DNA of 64,000 nt from Ciona savignyi (lineage: Eukaryota > Chordata > Ascidiacea > Phlebobranchia > Cionidae), in NCBI GenBank assembly GCA_000149265.1, contig CH002571.1, forward strand, positions 138,411 through 202,410, read 5' to 3'. Shown one piece after another: positions 30,101-42,245 of the stretch. Position 1 is the first letter of the stretch; each line of letters opens with the position of its first letter. The position numbers and the translations under genes are program-made. The notes beneath the pieces were generated by a model, which did no database searches, had not been told where the DNA came from, and saw only the letters and a program-made list of their open reading frames with translations.

Positions 30101-33100
30101 TAAGATTACATTGTGCCCACCATCGGGTTACCGGAACTTTTGCAGTGTCTTTAGTATAATTGGGACGTTTCTTCAATTTGGTAAACCAATTACTCTACTA
30201 GGTTCAGGCAAAGCCTGTAAAGTACCTTGCCCAAGGACACAACAAGTTAACTAACGACCAGTTTCGAACCTGCAGCCCTTCAGCTGGGAGGCAGCTTACC
30301 TAGGGAAGAGTACCTTTAAAGCTTAATTATGAGCGGTTATTTTTAAATTTTTGCATGTTGAAATAAAAATGTGGGCATGTCATAATACAGGGGTGGGCAA
30401 CATACGGCCCGCGGGCTGGGTCCGGCCCGTTAAGGGATTTTAACCGGCCCCCACACTCTATCTAACAATAACCTGTAATGTGGCCCAGGTCAGGTGTGGT
30501 GTCTGTAAACCACACTCTGTAATGTGGTCCGACGCATCATTCCTAAAAGTTGCCTATCGCTCTACTCTTACCACACTGTAAGTGCGAGCTGGTGAAATAA
30601 ACAATTGCCTAAATGAACAAACAATTATGTTAGCACACTTTTTAAACTAACAATACAAAAGCAGAGAGCGTTGTAAACATCCCCCACTACTGAGTAACAA
30701 CGTGACTGTTAAGTGTAAGTTTTTCTTTATCTGTTATCAGTTATATTTAAATTCTAAATACAAATGGATTTTATAAATTATTAAGGATCATTAACCATGG
30801 AATATCCTAGAAACGTAAAGTTGGCAGAGAATGTCGAGCATTTAACAAAGATTGGATACCGAAGTATTTTTTTACAAAGTTTGGCAACAAAGCAGTATGT
30901 GTATGTGGTCAATAAATATATGGTTAATATATTGAATATTATTTATCTAATAATCCGTCCCACCAAGGACTTCATTATAATACGATGCATCATATTTAAA
31001 TCGACTCGCGTTTTGTATCTTAAATTTGAATATCATGAGTATTTTGCAAGACTGAAGCCAAAAACAGATTTGTTGGGACATATCTGACAACTACAGTTGG
31101 TTGCTCTGGGTAGTATGCATGTTGCCTGGTACCTGTAACTTGTCTTCAACAGCAGTTGCACCAAGCAACTCCATATCTCTTTCTATCTCCTCATAAACAG
31201 CAGACAAGCGGTCCTCTCTATCTTCTAATGCCATACTTGCTTTACTATGAGCTTCTTTCCATACTGAAGAAGTGTTTTGTATTAATGGCTTCTTACAGAA
31301 AATTGTTAAAAAATAAACTTAAAAATAAGATAAATTGGGAATTTTTAAATCCTTCAAAAAACTCGTAAAACATGTGAATAGATTTTAATTTATTGACCCT
31401 AAATGGAAAAATATATTATCATTTGACCATTTGGAATACTCTTTTTAAATATTCTAAATAATTTATAGGATATGAAACCGAAAAACCTTAGAAGTACTCA
31501 ATTATTTACCTTTATAACTCTCTTCGTTTAACCTTTTAACAGCCAGGCAAAGAGTACGTAGGCCTTCGCCAGCAAAATTCTAAGGGAAATTGTGTTAAAA
31601 CCTGTGCTTTTATATTACAAATAACATAGGCCTAACACTTGCAATTGTGGTTGAATAATATTAACTTATCCATCAATGTACCTTGCTTCGCAGTCAGGTG
31701 ACCAAAGCTTGTTATAATATAAAGATACTTCGCTTTTGTTTTTTGTTCTTATATAAAGCATTGGAATAAATATTTGCTCAAACCATTATATGTTAGATTT
31801 TAGCAACGCCTGCTAAGTGTATTGTCAGGGGACCGACTAACTACATATCTGACAGCTATAGATGTTTCAAGACATACATCGAGATGCACTGTGGTGGCGT
31901 TTTTTATATCTTCATCTGTAGCTACTCCAAGTCGCTCATAAATTACTGAGTCAGCACCTTTGCAGAACAGCGTGATGTTTCCTACGTAAAAAAGCTTTTC
32001 AAAATATTTACAACTAGAACCAAATTTGAATGCCTTAAGATATAAGTTTCTTGCACATATAATGTGAGACAAGCGTTTTACACACAATGTTAATCTGGAT
32101 TAAGAAAAGAAGGATGTTATGTTTTGCATAAGACAAAAACAGTTTTGTCCTAAGCGAGGTTTTCGTTTTTTGCTTTAATAGATTCAAACAAAAACATTTT
32201 TCGGTTGACCATTTGGCGAAACTGTTAATAAACACTTATTATTAAAATATAGATGGAAATAAAGGTTTTTTATCGTCCTACTAACCACAACCTTTTGTGT
32301 CGTATTTGCTTAAATATTTGGTTTGGTGTGAATCAGGGCATCATAACAGTGTTTTATTTAAAAAATGTCATACCAAAAACATTTTTGTGGTTTCAATACG
32401 AGTTTAGCTATTGTTGGATTCAAAGTTCTAAGCAAATAAAAATATTGTACATACAATCTTATTACATGGAAGCTTAAGCTGGGCTGATGAGAATAGTAAA
32501 CACCACTATAATAATAAACATTACATAAAAACTCTGAGCACACACCTTCAGGGTCTTTTACAATGACAGACATTCGCTTCCTCACGTTATCAAAATCCAA
32601 GATGGCCAGTACTTCATATGTTACATCAGTACCTAGAAAATTTGTTACAACAAAATTTTATGATAAAAAAAGGACTGGAAATTATAAAATCAAAAATTGT
32701 AAATCACAAAACCAGTTTTTCCCCTATTAGCTTCGTTTTAATTAAATATGGTTTTTATTCTGACATGTCCGGAACCAAAAATGGCGTAAAGGAACATTTG
32801 AAACAAAAGGAAGGTGGAACTTGTAGAGATTAAATGCCATGAAAGAAATTACATAGAATGCAGATACTGGTAAGTAAAGCCACGCATCCTCAACAATAAT
32901 ATCAGCTTACAACACAATTTCTATTGAAGCTCCATGACTGATTTTACACTAACCCATAGTCTGAGCCTCAACGAATAATGAATATTTCATGTTGAGAAAC
33001 TAAGTTAATTCAATAAAGCCTACCTAGCTCTGAAACAGTTATAGTGTTAAAGGTGCGCTCTTTGAATACAAAACCAAAATTTCGAGCAGCACCGACCAAA

Positions 33101-36100
33101 GCTCCTTCATCTGGTGATTGGGCTTGGTACGTCAAGATTCCTAATTGAAAAATTTAACATTTTGAAAATTCAGTGATTAATAGACAACAGTACAGTATTA
33201 AGAAATTATAACATTAAAGGTTACAGGACATTCCAAAAATTTCAATATCCTAATATAGCTTATATTGTTGTAATGTGACTTAAATTTTTTCTTATAAGTC
33301 CATGTAAAATACTCTAAAAACATAATAAACTGGATATATGCATCTACAGGTATTATAGACAACATGCTGGCTTTAAAAACTACCTACCGCAACCAGGATA
33401 ACCTTAGCTCACAAATAACCAAATCCTACCTTCTGGTGAGAAGTCTGGCATCACAGTATGGCAGATTGCTATGAGTTTGAAAAACTCATGAACTTTTGTG
33501 TCTCCTGACGTAATAGCATTAATTAGACGCTGGTCAAAGAAACGAAAAGAATTCTCTGCATCTTTGTTGAATGAGAAATCAGCATTTGGAGTACTCTTCG
33601 TTAAAAATGGTAAAAATTTGATTAGAAATAATTTACAAGAAGGAATAAGACCAAACAAGTAAGTTTTATTACTTAAAATTTAACTTGATTTTAAAATCTA
33701 TTATCACTCCACAAAAAATACAGTTACATTTTTGCAATAGTCACCTTATTCAATGGTACTTACATCATCGGGAACAATAGCTATTCCATCTTCATTATAA
33801 ACCTCCCCATAACAAGTTCCACCGATTACGCATTTGTTAAATTCCATGATGTTTTGCGTCAATGTGCCAGTTTTGTCCGAGAATACGTATTCAATCTGGC
33901 CAAGTTCCTAAAAAAAAGTGGTTGTTAATTGTGCTGGGACTTCCTATTCCACACCTATGGTACAATACACAATTATACAAACCAGTTTTACACCAAGGAT
34001 TGTCAAAATTTCTTGCTTTAAGTAACTATATATTCTTTTGACATGGTATCCGTATAAATAGTTTAAAAAGTTAACAAAAAGGCCGTTAGAAGATTTTGGT
34101 CAGTTAGATTTCTGTTAGCACTGTTTTACACACTCTTTAGCAGTGCTCGCAACGAGTGTGCCGCAAGACAATGCTAGGTGTGCCACAGAAAAAAAATTTT
34201 TTTTATAAAAAAAGCACAGTTTTTACCCAATAAAAAGGATTTTAGTTTTTGCAAATTTGAATATTACAACTGTGAAACTTCAGTCATAAAATATCAAATA
34301 TATATAGCTTGTCAAAAGACCTCCCATTGAACATTTAAAATGATTGATATTATTGTTAAGTAATAATCGTAAGTTTTTCTTCATGCCTGAACGATTATGT
34401 CTGAAAAATGTGATGTCAAATTTATTGGAACACTGCTCTACAGTAAAGTTGCAATGATGATTTGCCTTTTTGGACTAATGATACAGCATATAAAATAATG
34501 AATAACAGTGGTCATGCTTTACCTCATTCAAAGTAGTGGTTCTTGCTAGAGCCGGCAAATCCTTTTTTTCGTAGTACATTGCTCGATCGAAGTTTATGAA
34601 CCAACTCTGGCCGACTCGTATAAACTCAATACTAAAAAAACATCATCAACTTATTCTAAAACTGAGAAGAACAAGCATGAACATACCTAACAAACAGAGA
34701 AATAGGCACGACTGTATTGAGAATAATGATGTACGACCAAAACATTAAGAAGCCAGACATGTACTCATTTGGTGCGTAGCTTGCCCACGGCATGTACACT
34801 TGAAAATGCTGTGAAATAATGTTATAGGTTAAAAATATATATTAGGATCTTTTGGAGTACATATAAATATATATATTATTAATTGACATCTTTGCTTTAG
34901 AATTTGTCCTTTTGAATAAATATTGTTACCTACCCGATTAGACACAACCAAATTGTACAGAGTTATATTCACGGGAAGCCATTAAACTAGCAGCCTATTA
35001 TGATGTCATTTTATTAATCATTTTTATAATTAAAATGAGAAATAAATCTTGTATTTAATGGATAACATTTTGAATATTTGCAACGATTTTAGAGCCCAGG
35101 CACAGATACATTAAAAAGGTGTTACAAAAACGAACAAAAAATGTTAAACTGCCCTGAAGCTATTTATATCACTACTTTTAATTTTACAAATTAAGTTATT
35201 TAAATATATCACACAGAGTTATATTGGAGAAACATTGCACTCTATTTTCTTTCCTCCGGTAATTACTACTACAATACGAGTCCTGGTTGCTATGTGAAAC
35301 ATTTAAATATTTGCTATTTTAAACATGGATGCCAGGTCTTTTTCACAACAAAATATCATTTTGTAGTTAACTCAATTAAACAGAAAAACTTGACTAAATA
35401 ACTATTTCACACTCACCACACCAACATATCGTTCCCATATTGTGTTGCCAACGGCTGTAACAGTGGCTAGCAGCAATAGGAAAGCAAATATCTGAAATAA
35501 GTTAACAACTGTAAGACACATGTTATGTTGTTTTTATATTCGGCCTTAGGATAAAGATATACGAAAAATTAAGGTTTATAAATTAGTCCCTTTGTTAAAT
35601 TTTCTTTATTATGTTAAATATAAAAGTTGGCTCCATTACATCAAGAGTTTGACAAAAAAAGATATGCGATTGTTCAGATAGGCGCACACTGTGTACAATT
35701 AAGTACACATACATGTACAGCGAATATATTTTTGGCAAACTTTACAAAGGAGTACATGCCTACTCCTATGTTAACACATAAATATATATTTTTTAAATTC
35801 AACAAGATAGAAACCAATGCACCAGCACTGTATATTGCAAAATTCCTAATACATAGTATTTTGTATTTTTTTGCCATCAAATAATTAAAATATGGCATCT
35901 CACCGATTTACACACCCACATATTAAATATCTACAAACTCGAATCACAATTAACTTACCAGCCAAACTAGTTTGTTCATTAGTCGTTCAATACTAGTTCG
36001 TTTTAAGACCGATTTTCCTGTGACAAAACACACATAAAACACACACATCGTCATGTCAAACATATGAAAATGCAACTTAAGAAAGCTAAGATAGTCATGT

Positions 36101-39100
36101 ATTTATACCTTTGAATGAGATAAACATCAGATTACCTTGTTCATGTCAATGGGTATGGTAATTGGTAACTATGCCGTTTGGTATATATGATTAGAAAGAT
36201 CTTGTTAAATTAGAACAACCCATTAACCCACATGTCCACTAAGTTGCTTGCCCCATGACACAACCGACTAACAAGCAACCAGATCCCATCCTACAGCGTT
36301 TTGGCTGAACTACAATGTCTAACTCACCCAGCTATAAGGTCAATTAACTAAATATGGCTGGTGAATTTAGGGAAAAAGGTAAGTTTGTAACCAGCCAGCC
36401 AACAAACAATATTCTCACCGGTATTTTGCATTAGTTTTGTATCAGGGCCTGCAAAAATAACAAGACCAAAGCACCATTCTGTGTTCCGTAAAGTACAACC
36501 TCTTAGCAGAATGTTTTCGTTGTCTATAGCAAATGTTTCGTTGTTCCAATACAAGTTACCAGTGAACTTGTGTAGGTAGTTGTTTGGTGCTTCACACTTC
36601 ACATGACCTTCAAGGTAAAATTACAGATGCATGCATGTTGTTATTTTGCGAGTGGTACAAAAATGCATCCCATCCTTATCTTATTCCCTTTGCTTTTATG
36701 TCCCAACAAAAAGAGCTAAAGAACATTTTGGTCAACTTCAAGAAATGCTTACATTTAGCATAGAACAATATTCACGAACATTGGCAGTTTTTCCCAACCC
36801 CCAATAGTAAATTTTGCAGTGTTAGGAAACAATTTTCACACTGTCTTGTCTTATGCATAATATATGACGCAAACTCAATTACTTAAGAGTAATACTTAAC
36901 ACCAAACAATTAGTGGTCAATAACAAACAGTACACTGTTTATACCACAACAAAATAAAATAATTTTAGTGCCAAAGTTTACACATCAATAAATTTTGGTA
37001 TGATACATTTCTAGAACGTTAAAATGTTCAGTACACAATGTGCAATCAGGTTCTAAATACCCCTAGGCCATCAACCCTTACTCAACAATAGAAATTAGAA
37101 GGTATTTTGCTGTGAAGTCATGATAATGAAAGGTAAAAATAATGTGTATGGAATGGTGACTTCGTTTTAATACGCTATTATAAATAAACACATTAAATTA
37201 TGCACCGTTGTTTTTTATGCATTTATAAATATATACACACAGGTAATTTTGTCCAGAATGACGAGGCAGTCAGTTAGAACAGAAATAAAAAGGCACCATC
37301 CACTGTCAAATCCCACTTGTCGGACATTGCTTAAAACCACAATAGATATGGGAAAGGGAAATGATTTGTCCCTACTTTTGTATTAAATTGGATAGTAAAT
37401 ACACACCATTAAATTGCCTTAATGTTCGAAGATTGTCCTTCATTTCACCTGTTTCAGGAAGTGCTTGCCGTACTTTGAGGTTTGTTTCCCTGGTAAAAAT
37501 ATAATGTTGAAACTGAAATGATACTCACAATACCTAAAAACATATGAAGGCCAGACTATACTTGTATAATAGCGAACAAAAGAATTACTTTACTTAACTT
37601 AAAAGCATTAATGTTGCCTAGTCTTAAATAAAATAAACCGGTATAAGTTATTGTCGGTATACGATATATAAGTTATTTAAAATTACAAAAGGAACACTTC
37701 TGCTTGTAAGATAACTAACTGTCTTGCCTAAAGCTCATACAGTTGGTGGAATCAGCCGAAATGTTGGTGGTTCGAAAACAACCGCTGCCTTNNNNNNNNN
37801 NNNNNNNNNNNNNNNNNNNNNNNNNNNNNNNNNNNNNNNNNNNNNNNNNNNNNNNNNNNNNNNNNNNNNNNNNNNNNNNNNNNNNNNNNNNGTGCACACT
37901 CATGTGTTTAGATGTTAAACAGTTTTTTGTTTACAAAATCAATTCAGTTACTTAGTATTACAACCATTACAGTAATAGTTTACCATTTTTAAAAACAGTT
38001 TGAGCAATCATGCCTAGTCATAACAGTTTGAGCAATCATGCCTAGTCATATGTACTCGCATAAACCAAACAAAGAACCTCTGGTCTTTAAGAGGCTTACT
38101 ATTTAACATTCTAATACAATTATTAAACCAAAATTTAACATGAAACACATACAATAATTTAAAATTTTGAACAAAATTGGTACACACCCATCTAACTCAG
38201 CAGTTTCAATATAAACTAGATTGTGCTCTTCGCTGCTTGATAGTAACAGCAAATCGGCCTAAAATAAAGCACAAATTAATCATTGGTACGCAGTAGCAAG
38301 CAACTTCCCATAGATGTTAACACTTACAGTGACATTTTCATTATTTTTTAGCTGAATAATGTCCCCAACTTTAATGTTCATCCATTTTTCTTCAGTTAAA
38401 CTGTAAATATTTATCATAGTTACGAAATGTATATTTATTAAAATGGTAATAATCTTTAAGGATAATAACTTTTATAAAACCATCTAAACTATACCATAAC
38501 AAATTAACCTCACTTAAATATTACTTAGTGCCATTTCACAAACAAATAGGTTGTGTATCAATAAAGATACTTAAGTTAGACGACCATTGAAGGAAATATT
38601 TTCGATCACATTTTGTGAAAACACATCCAAACTTACGTTTCATCTTTGACGACAGAAGAACTACGATTATTAACTGAACTGTCACTTTTATGCCGTTTCT
38701 GAATTAAAAAAGAAACAACAACTTTATTTAAGAATATGTAAGTTTAGTGATGTGCCCCAATTATTGCACACTGCTCCACTTCGATTTGCATTCTAAAATG
38801 TAAATCATTCTTAAGAATCCCTCAACATTGTAAGGTTCAAAGTATAAAGTTTGCTGTGCGGTACATTAATAAAAGTACAAAGTTTATATTAAGTGTATAA
38901 AAAGGTATTAAGTACTCCATCTTCAGCACCACAAATATCTGTTTTTAATATTTTGATGTTCACACTTTCTGTAAAATAAAATCCGACTATGGTACTACTA
39001 ATTGGTAATTTTTTAATACTGTAAATATTGAAAAATAAACCTCTATCTTCCAGGCCTCAATTAAGTAAGACTGGATATTTTAATTAATATTAGACTTGGT

Positions 39101-40993
39101 TGAGATCGTTGTCGAATTGTCGATAAAAGTAGTTTAAAATTTATTATGCATCAGCAGATGTGTTATGATTACAAAATAAACTCACATAATCATAAAAACC
39201 GTCCTTCATAGCTGTGAGACCCAATACCACGATTATTGGAATTATGGAAGTTGTGGGATTCAATGAAGAAATTTCAGGGATGAACTAAAAATTAAATAGT
39301 ATTTAACAAATAAAAAAGTATTATAAATATCAGTACTTATATATATATATTATATATATTATATAATATATATAAATTTACAACAATACTACCAGTTTGT
39401 GGTAAATCACAATTGCCTTAAGACATTAACCTCTCAAATTATCAAATTCAATGAATTCGTTACTCGTAATGTTTTTTTTATTAAGAGTTATCGCAGCACA
39501 CCCCATATGCAAGATATTAAACTTAAATTAATACCAGAAACTCATTTACACCATACCTGTAAAACCACAAGGATTACGAAATAAACATTGACAACTCGAT
39601 GAAATTGTTCCCAAAGATTGATCAGAAGAAAGTTGTACCATGTGTACTTGGATGTTTTTATTTTGTTCACCTGGTAACAGATTATATATTAAAAAAATAA
39701 CCCATAACAAACGTTAAAATATAAATCTTGCATTCATTGGAATAGGAACCATTAAGGCAAAAATAATGGGTAGTTCAGCCGGAAATTAATAAATATTTAT
39801 TGGGTTTTGGTAAAAAAAACATGGCTTGAGAGATTCATTTCTAAATAAAAAAATAAAATTAATACCGGGTACCGGTACTGTATAAACAGCAGTTTAAACA
39901 ATTCTTAGGCTAATAATATTAAAAATAAAAGGTTTGATCAACTTGACTCAACAGGCTAGCCTACCGGTAAAACAGTCCAAAAAAACTAGTGGAATGATTG
40001 GATAGTAGTTCTACTGGCACTAATAGTTAAATGCGGACAGTCAAACAAAAAAAAATAACCGTTCAGATTAGGGATTTCACAGTAGGGTTTGCTATGGTCA
40101 TATCTTACATTGTGTGTTAGCATACATTAGTTGTATTATTAGGGTACAATAGTTGTCAAAGAACTGTAATCTCATCTTTATTATACATTTTTTGTAGAAT
40201 CTATGAAGATAAACAACGCCTGGAAAAACTTACAGCATAATTAAATGTTCCATTATATTCAGAATCATTTGCTTTGATATCCCGCTGTTTCTCTGAAAAT
40301 TGTAATTATACATAAAAATAGAGTAAAGCTACCTAGTGGGTTACCACATATGGAGAGTAGATACTGGTACATATAGGTTACCAAAAATCCGATAATGCTT
40401 ATAATTATTAAACTAACAACAACAATACATAATACCGGTACTTTTAATTCAAACACAATTGCACAGTACTAGAGGATAGGATAGGATATTTATGTTTGTC
40501 CCCTTGAATGGGAAAACTAAGGGGGTTAACACACGGGCAATCAGATCACCTTGCGCCCACCGTCGGGTTACTGAAGCTATTAAAGTGTGTTGTATAATTG
40601 AGATAATCCTTCAATTTGGTAGAACCCATTAATCCACTGGGTTCAGGCAATGTCCGTCAGGTGCCTTGCCCAAGGACACAACCGACTAGCTAGTGACCAT
40701 CTATGAACCTGCAACCTCTCGGCTTAAAGGCGCCGCACTAAACCAACAGACTAACCGGTCGGAAGTGGCGTGTACTAAAATGACAATAAACTACATTACG
40801 GTACTTTGCCTATTAGGCTATACCAAAAGCTACACAGTAGCATGGCCACACAAAAAGTCCAATTGGAGCAATGTCCAGATTAAGGGTTTATTTATACACT
40901 CCTGTGAGACATTCAAGTACAAATAAAAACACTGGAACAGTACTTACCGGTTTCCTTTGGCCCAAAATACGACAAGATGTTCCGTATATCCAT
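24144..40993 (-). CDS. P4-ATPase phospholipid flippase, ATP8B-like, copy B (intact)
   Basis: Exons: 40948-40993, 40234-40292, 39557-39670, 39186-39284, 38637-38698, 38328-38400, 38188-38258, 37407-37489, 36419-36607, 35959-36017, 35417-35491, 34687-34808, 34523-34631, 33764-33907, 33430-33595, 33024-33140, 32546-32632, 31878-31981, 31510-31579, 31133-31263, 29663-29827, 29300-29389, 28814-28915, 28379-28562, 27692-27773, 27425-27566, 26318-26401, 26070-26161, 25687-25840, 24980-25118, 24720-24850, 24144-24458. They join in one frame of 3660 nt (1219 aa), the usual ATP8B length. Motifs by residue: DGET 174-177 (actuator), PISL 345-348 (TM4 lipid path), DKTGT with catalytic Asp398, CKGAD from 565 (nucleotide domain), TGDK 681-684, GDGAND 830-835. 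The C-terminus has a basic stretch, then [15 protein letters not shown] from 1161, the block that marks ATP8B1/2/4 rather than ATP8A, and a Ser/Gln/Pro-rich end. It likely needs a CDC50 partner. The human ortholog (B1, B2 or B4) cannot be decided by eye. Confidence 0.95.
26648..26732 (-). pseudogene. Extra copy of flippase B exon 27, frame-broken
   Basis: Between exons 26 and 27 of copy B lies an 85-nt segment with a good acceptor (ATGCACAG) and donor (GTATTATC). Read on the minus strand it gives [13 protein letters not shown] and then, after a one-base frame change, [14 protein letters not shown]. Exon 27 (84 nt) encodes [12 protein letters not shown]...[14 protein letters not shown], and copy A's exon 27 encodes [12 protein letters not shown]...[14 protein letters not shown]. 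So this is a diverged duplicate of the exon, one base too long. It is either a dead former mutually exclusive exon or a usable one hidden by an assembly indel. Confidence 0.82.
30024..30305 (-). mobile_element. tRNA-derived SINE
   Basis: A minus-strand copy, with the GATAGGAAAGG tail at the left, body landmarks GTTAACACATGGGCAATCA, CACCATCGGGTTACCGG, GGTTCAGGC and CCCAAGGACACAAC, and the head remnant TTTCGAACCTGCAGCCCTT at the right. It is in the long intron between flippase B exons 20 and 21, in gene orientation. Confidence 0.78.
30388..30563. mobile_element. hAT-type terminal sequence, small element
   Basis: CAGGGGTGGGCAACATACGG followed by CCCGCGGGC is the classic terminus of Charlie/Zaphod-like hAT elements. 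A weak inverted partner, GTTGCCTATCGCTCTA, occurs near 30550-30563. The preceding octamer TCATAATA is not repeated at the far end, so the right boundary is uncertain. The insert is locally GC-rich compared with its AT-rich surroundings. It lies in the same flippase B intron as the SINE just before it. Confidence 0.65.
34141..34435. mobile_element. Small hAT-like MITE
   Basis: The left end CAGTGCTCGCAACGAGTGTG and the right end CCAATAAA/GGAACACTG (minus strand CAGTGTTCCAATAA) form short imperfect inverted termini. Flanking octamers CTCTTTAG (34133-34140) and CTCTACAG (34436-34443) match at 6 of 8, consistent with an old 8-bp target duplication. The GTGTGCCGC motif near the left end is common in hAT MITEs. 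About 295 bp, in the intron between flippase B exons 13 and 14. Confidence 0.6.
36205..36335 (-). mobile_element. SINE fragment
   Basis: Decayed body-to-head part: AACCCATTAACCCACATGTC, TTGCCCCATGACACAACCGAC and GCAACCAGATCCCATCCTACA correspond to the SINE on the minus strand. The tail is missing. It is in the intron between flippase B exons 9 and 10. Confidence 0.6.
37792..37891. other. Assembly gap, 100 N
   Basis: A placeholder gap in the intron between flippase B exons 7 and 8. The two flanks show no obvious duplication of each other, unlike the first gap. Confidence 0.99.
37994..38049. repeat. 28-bp direct tandem repeat, two units
   Basis: AACAGTTTGAGCAATCATGC plus CTAGTCAT occurs twice back to back without change. 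It is intronic, 100 bp right of the second assembly gap. Confidence 0.9.
39338..39376. repeat. AT dinucleotide microsatellite
   Basis: An almost pure run of TA/AT units with a few slips, self-complementary. It lies in the intron between flippase B exons 3 and 4. Confidence 0.9.
40474..40765 (-). mobile_element. tRNA-derived SINE, near full length
   Basis: A minus-strand copy with the GGATAGGATAGGATATTTATG tail end at the left, the body (GTTAACACACGGGCAATCAG, CACCGTCGGGTTACTG, CACTGGGTTCAGGCAATGTC, CCAAGGACACAACCGACTAG) and the head end (GGCGCCGCACTAAACCAACA then GACTAACCGGTC) at the right. It lies in intron 1 of flippase B. Confidence 0.85.
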
Positions 40994-41364
40994 TTTACTT
41001 AAATTAACTCATTTATTATTATTTAATGATGACAATTATTAATTAAAATGTAGACACCATAGGCACTACACACAAGAAGTTAAGAATACGATATTAGTGG
41101 CCGATATACACACTGTACTCAGTACTGTACTCACCCCTGTCTTGGTAACATGTTAATTAGGTTAAGAAAAGCTTTACAATGGGCTATCAGCAACGGGCAC
41201 CGACTGTTTAATATTTACGTATTACTTTCCCTCGAAAAATTACATTTACGCAGTTTTAACATGTAAACTACATAACTTACGGTTATTTAATTAGTGTCAT
41301 GTTAATATAAACACTATTTGTATCCATGCTGTACACATTCATCCCAGCGATACCGGGTATTTTG

Positions 41365-41372
41365 TGACGTCA
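41365..41372. promoter_or_regulatory. Full CRE palindrome upstream of flippase B
   Basis: TGACGTCA inside TTTGTGACGTCACAAA, a longer 16-bp palindrome, about 370 bp upstream of the flippase B start codon. CREB/ATF family proteins bind this octamer (established); use here is inference. Confidence 0.4.
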
Positions 41373-41808
41373 CAAATGAAAAATGACTATCCTCCATAAA
41401 AATGTTATTCGTATGTTAGTACAAAAAAGAGAGACTGGCTGTTCATCAAAAAATGACGCATGCGACACGCACATTTTTTCAAGGCGACACGCCACTGTTT
41501 TCGATGCGATGCGACACTATCTGGAGTATAGTTCTATTGGAAAATGAGCATTATAACGCTGGTGGGCGTCAAATCACCTCGTGCACAAGTTGATTTATGG
41601 ACACTTTGAAATTTGTTAATAAACTGATTTTGCGTCAATCTTTAACAGTTTAGTGAAAACCAATAGATTGAGGCAATGCCGGTGTTAATAAGTGCCTTGC
41701 CCAGCAACTGTGCAACATATATAGTGGACTAGCCTGAAGATCTAAAACCTGAAATGTTTAAATGGGCTCTTCTAATACAAGAGGCTCCTCTAAAGTTGCG
41801 TTTTCTAT

Positions 41809-42245
41809 TTAGGACAGGAAAGGATATTCATGTCTTTCTCTGTGCGTGTGAAAACGAAAGGGCGTGTACTAACGATAGTTCGTCAGATTACCTCGCGCCC
41901 ACCGTCGGCACACCATCGGCCCACCAAAGATATTGCAGTATGTTATGTATGATTTAAACTTATCTTATTTTTTGGTGGAACCTTTTAATCCAGTTAGTTA
42001 ATGCAATATTTGCTAACTAGGTCGTGCTTGCACACAATAATTTAAGGTTTTCATTTTATATTAAAAAAGTTTTTTTCCCGCAACTTGGACCAAACAATAA
42101 AATAAACATAAACCATGTGTCTTGCTTAAGGACATAATCGATTAGCTAGCGACAAATTTCGAATCAGCAATCCTTCAGCTAAAAGGTGCTGTAGGAAACC
42201 AACAAACTGTTAAGGTGAATTTTTGTGACGTAACCGCTTATCGCT
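41809..42245 (-). mobile_element. Decayed SINE remnants
   Basis: The left part (GGACAGGAAAGGATATTCATG, CCTCGCGCCCACCGTCGG) matches the SINE tail and body on the minus strand. The right part, from about 42120 (GGACATAATCGATTAGCTAG, CAATCCTTCAGCTAAAAGG), matches the head end. A stretch of unrelated or decayed sequence lies between. A further decayed body fragment (GCGCCCACCGTCGGGTTACC) begins at about 42320. Confidence 0.6.
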
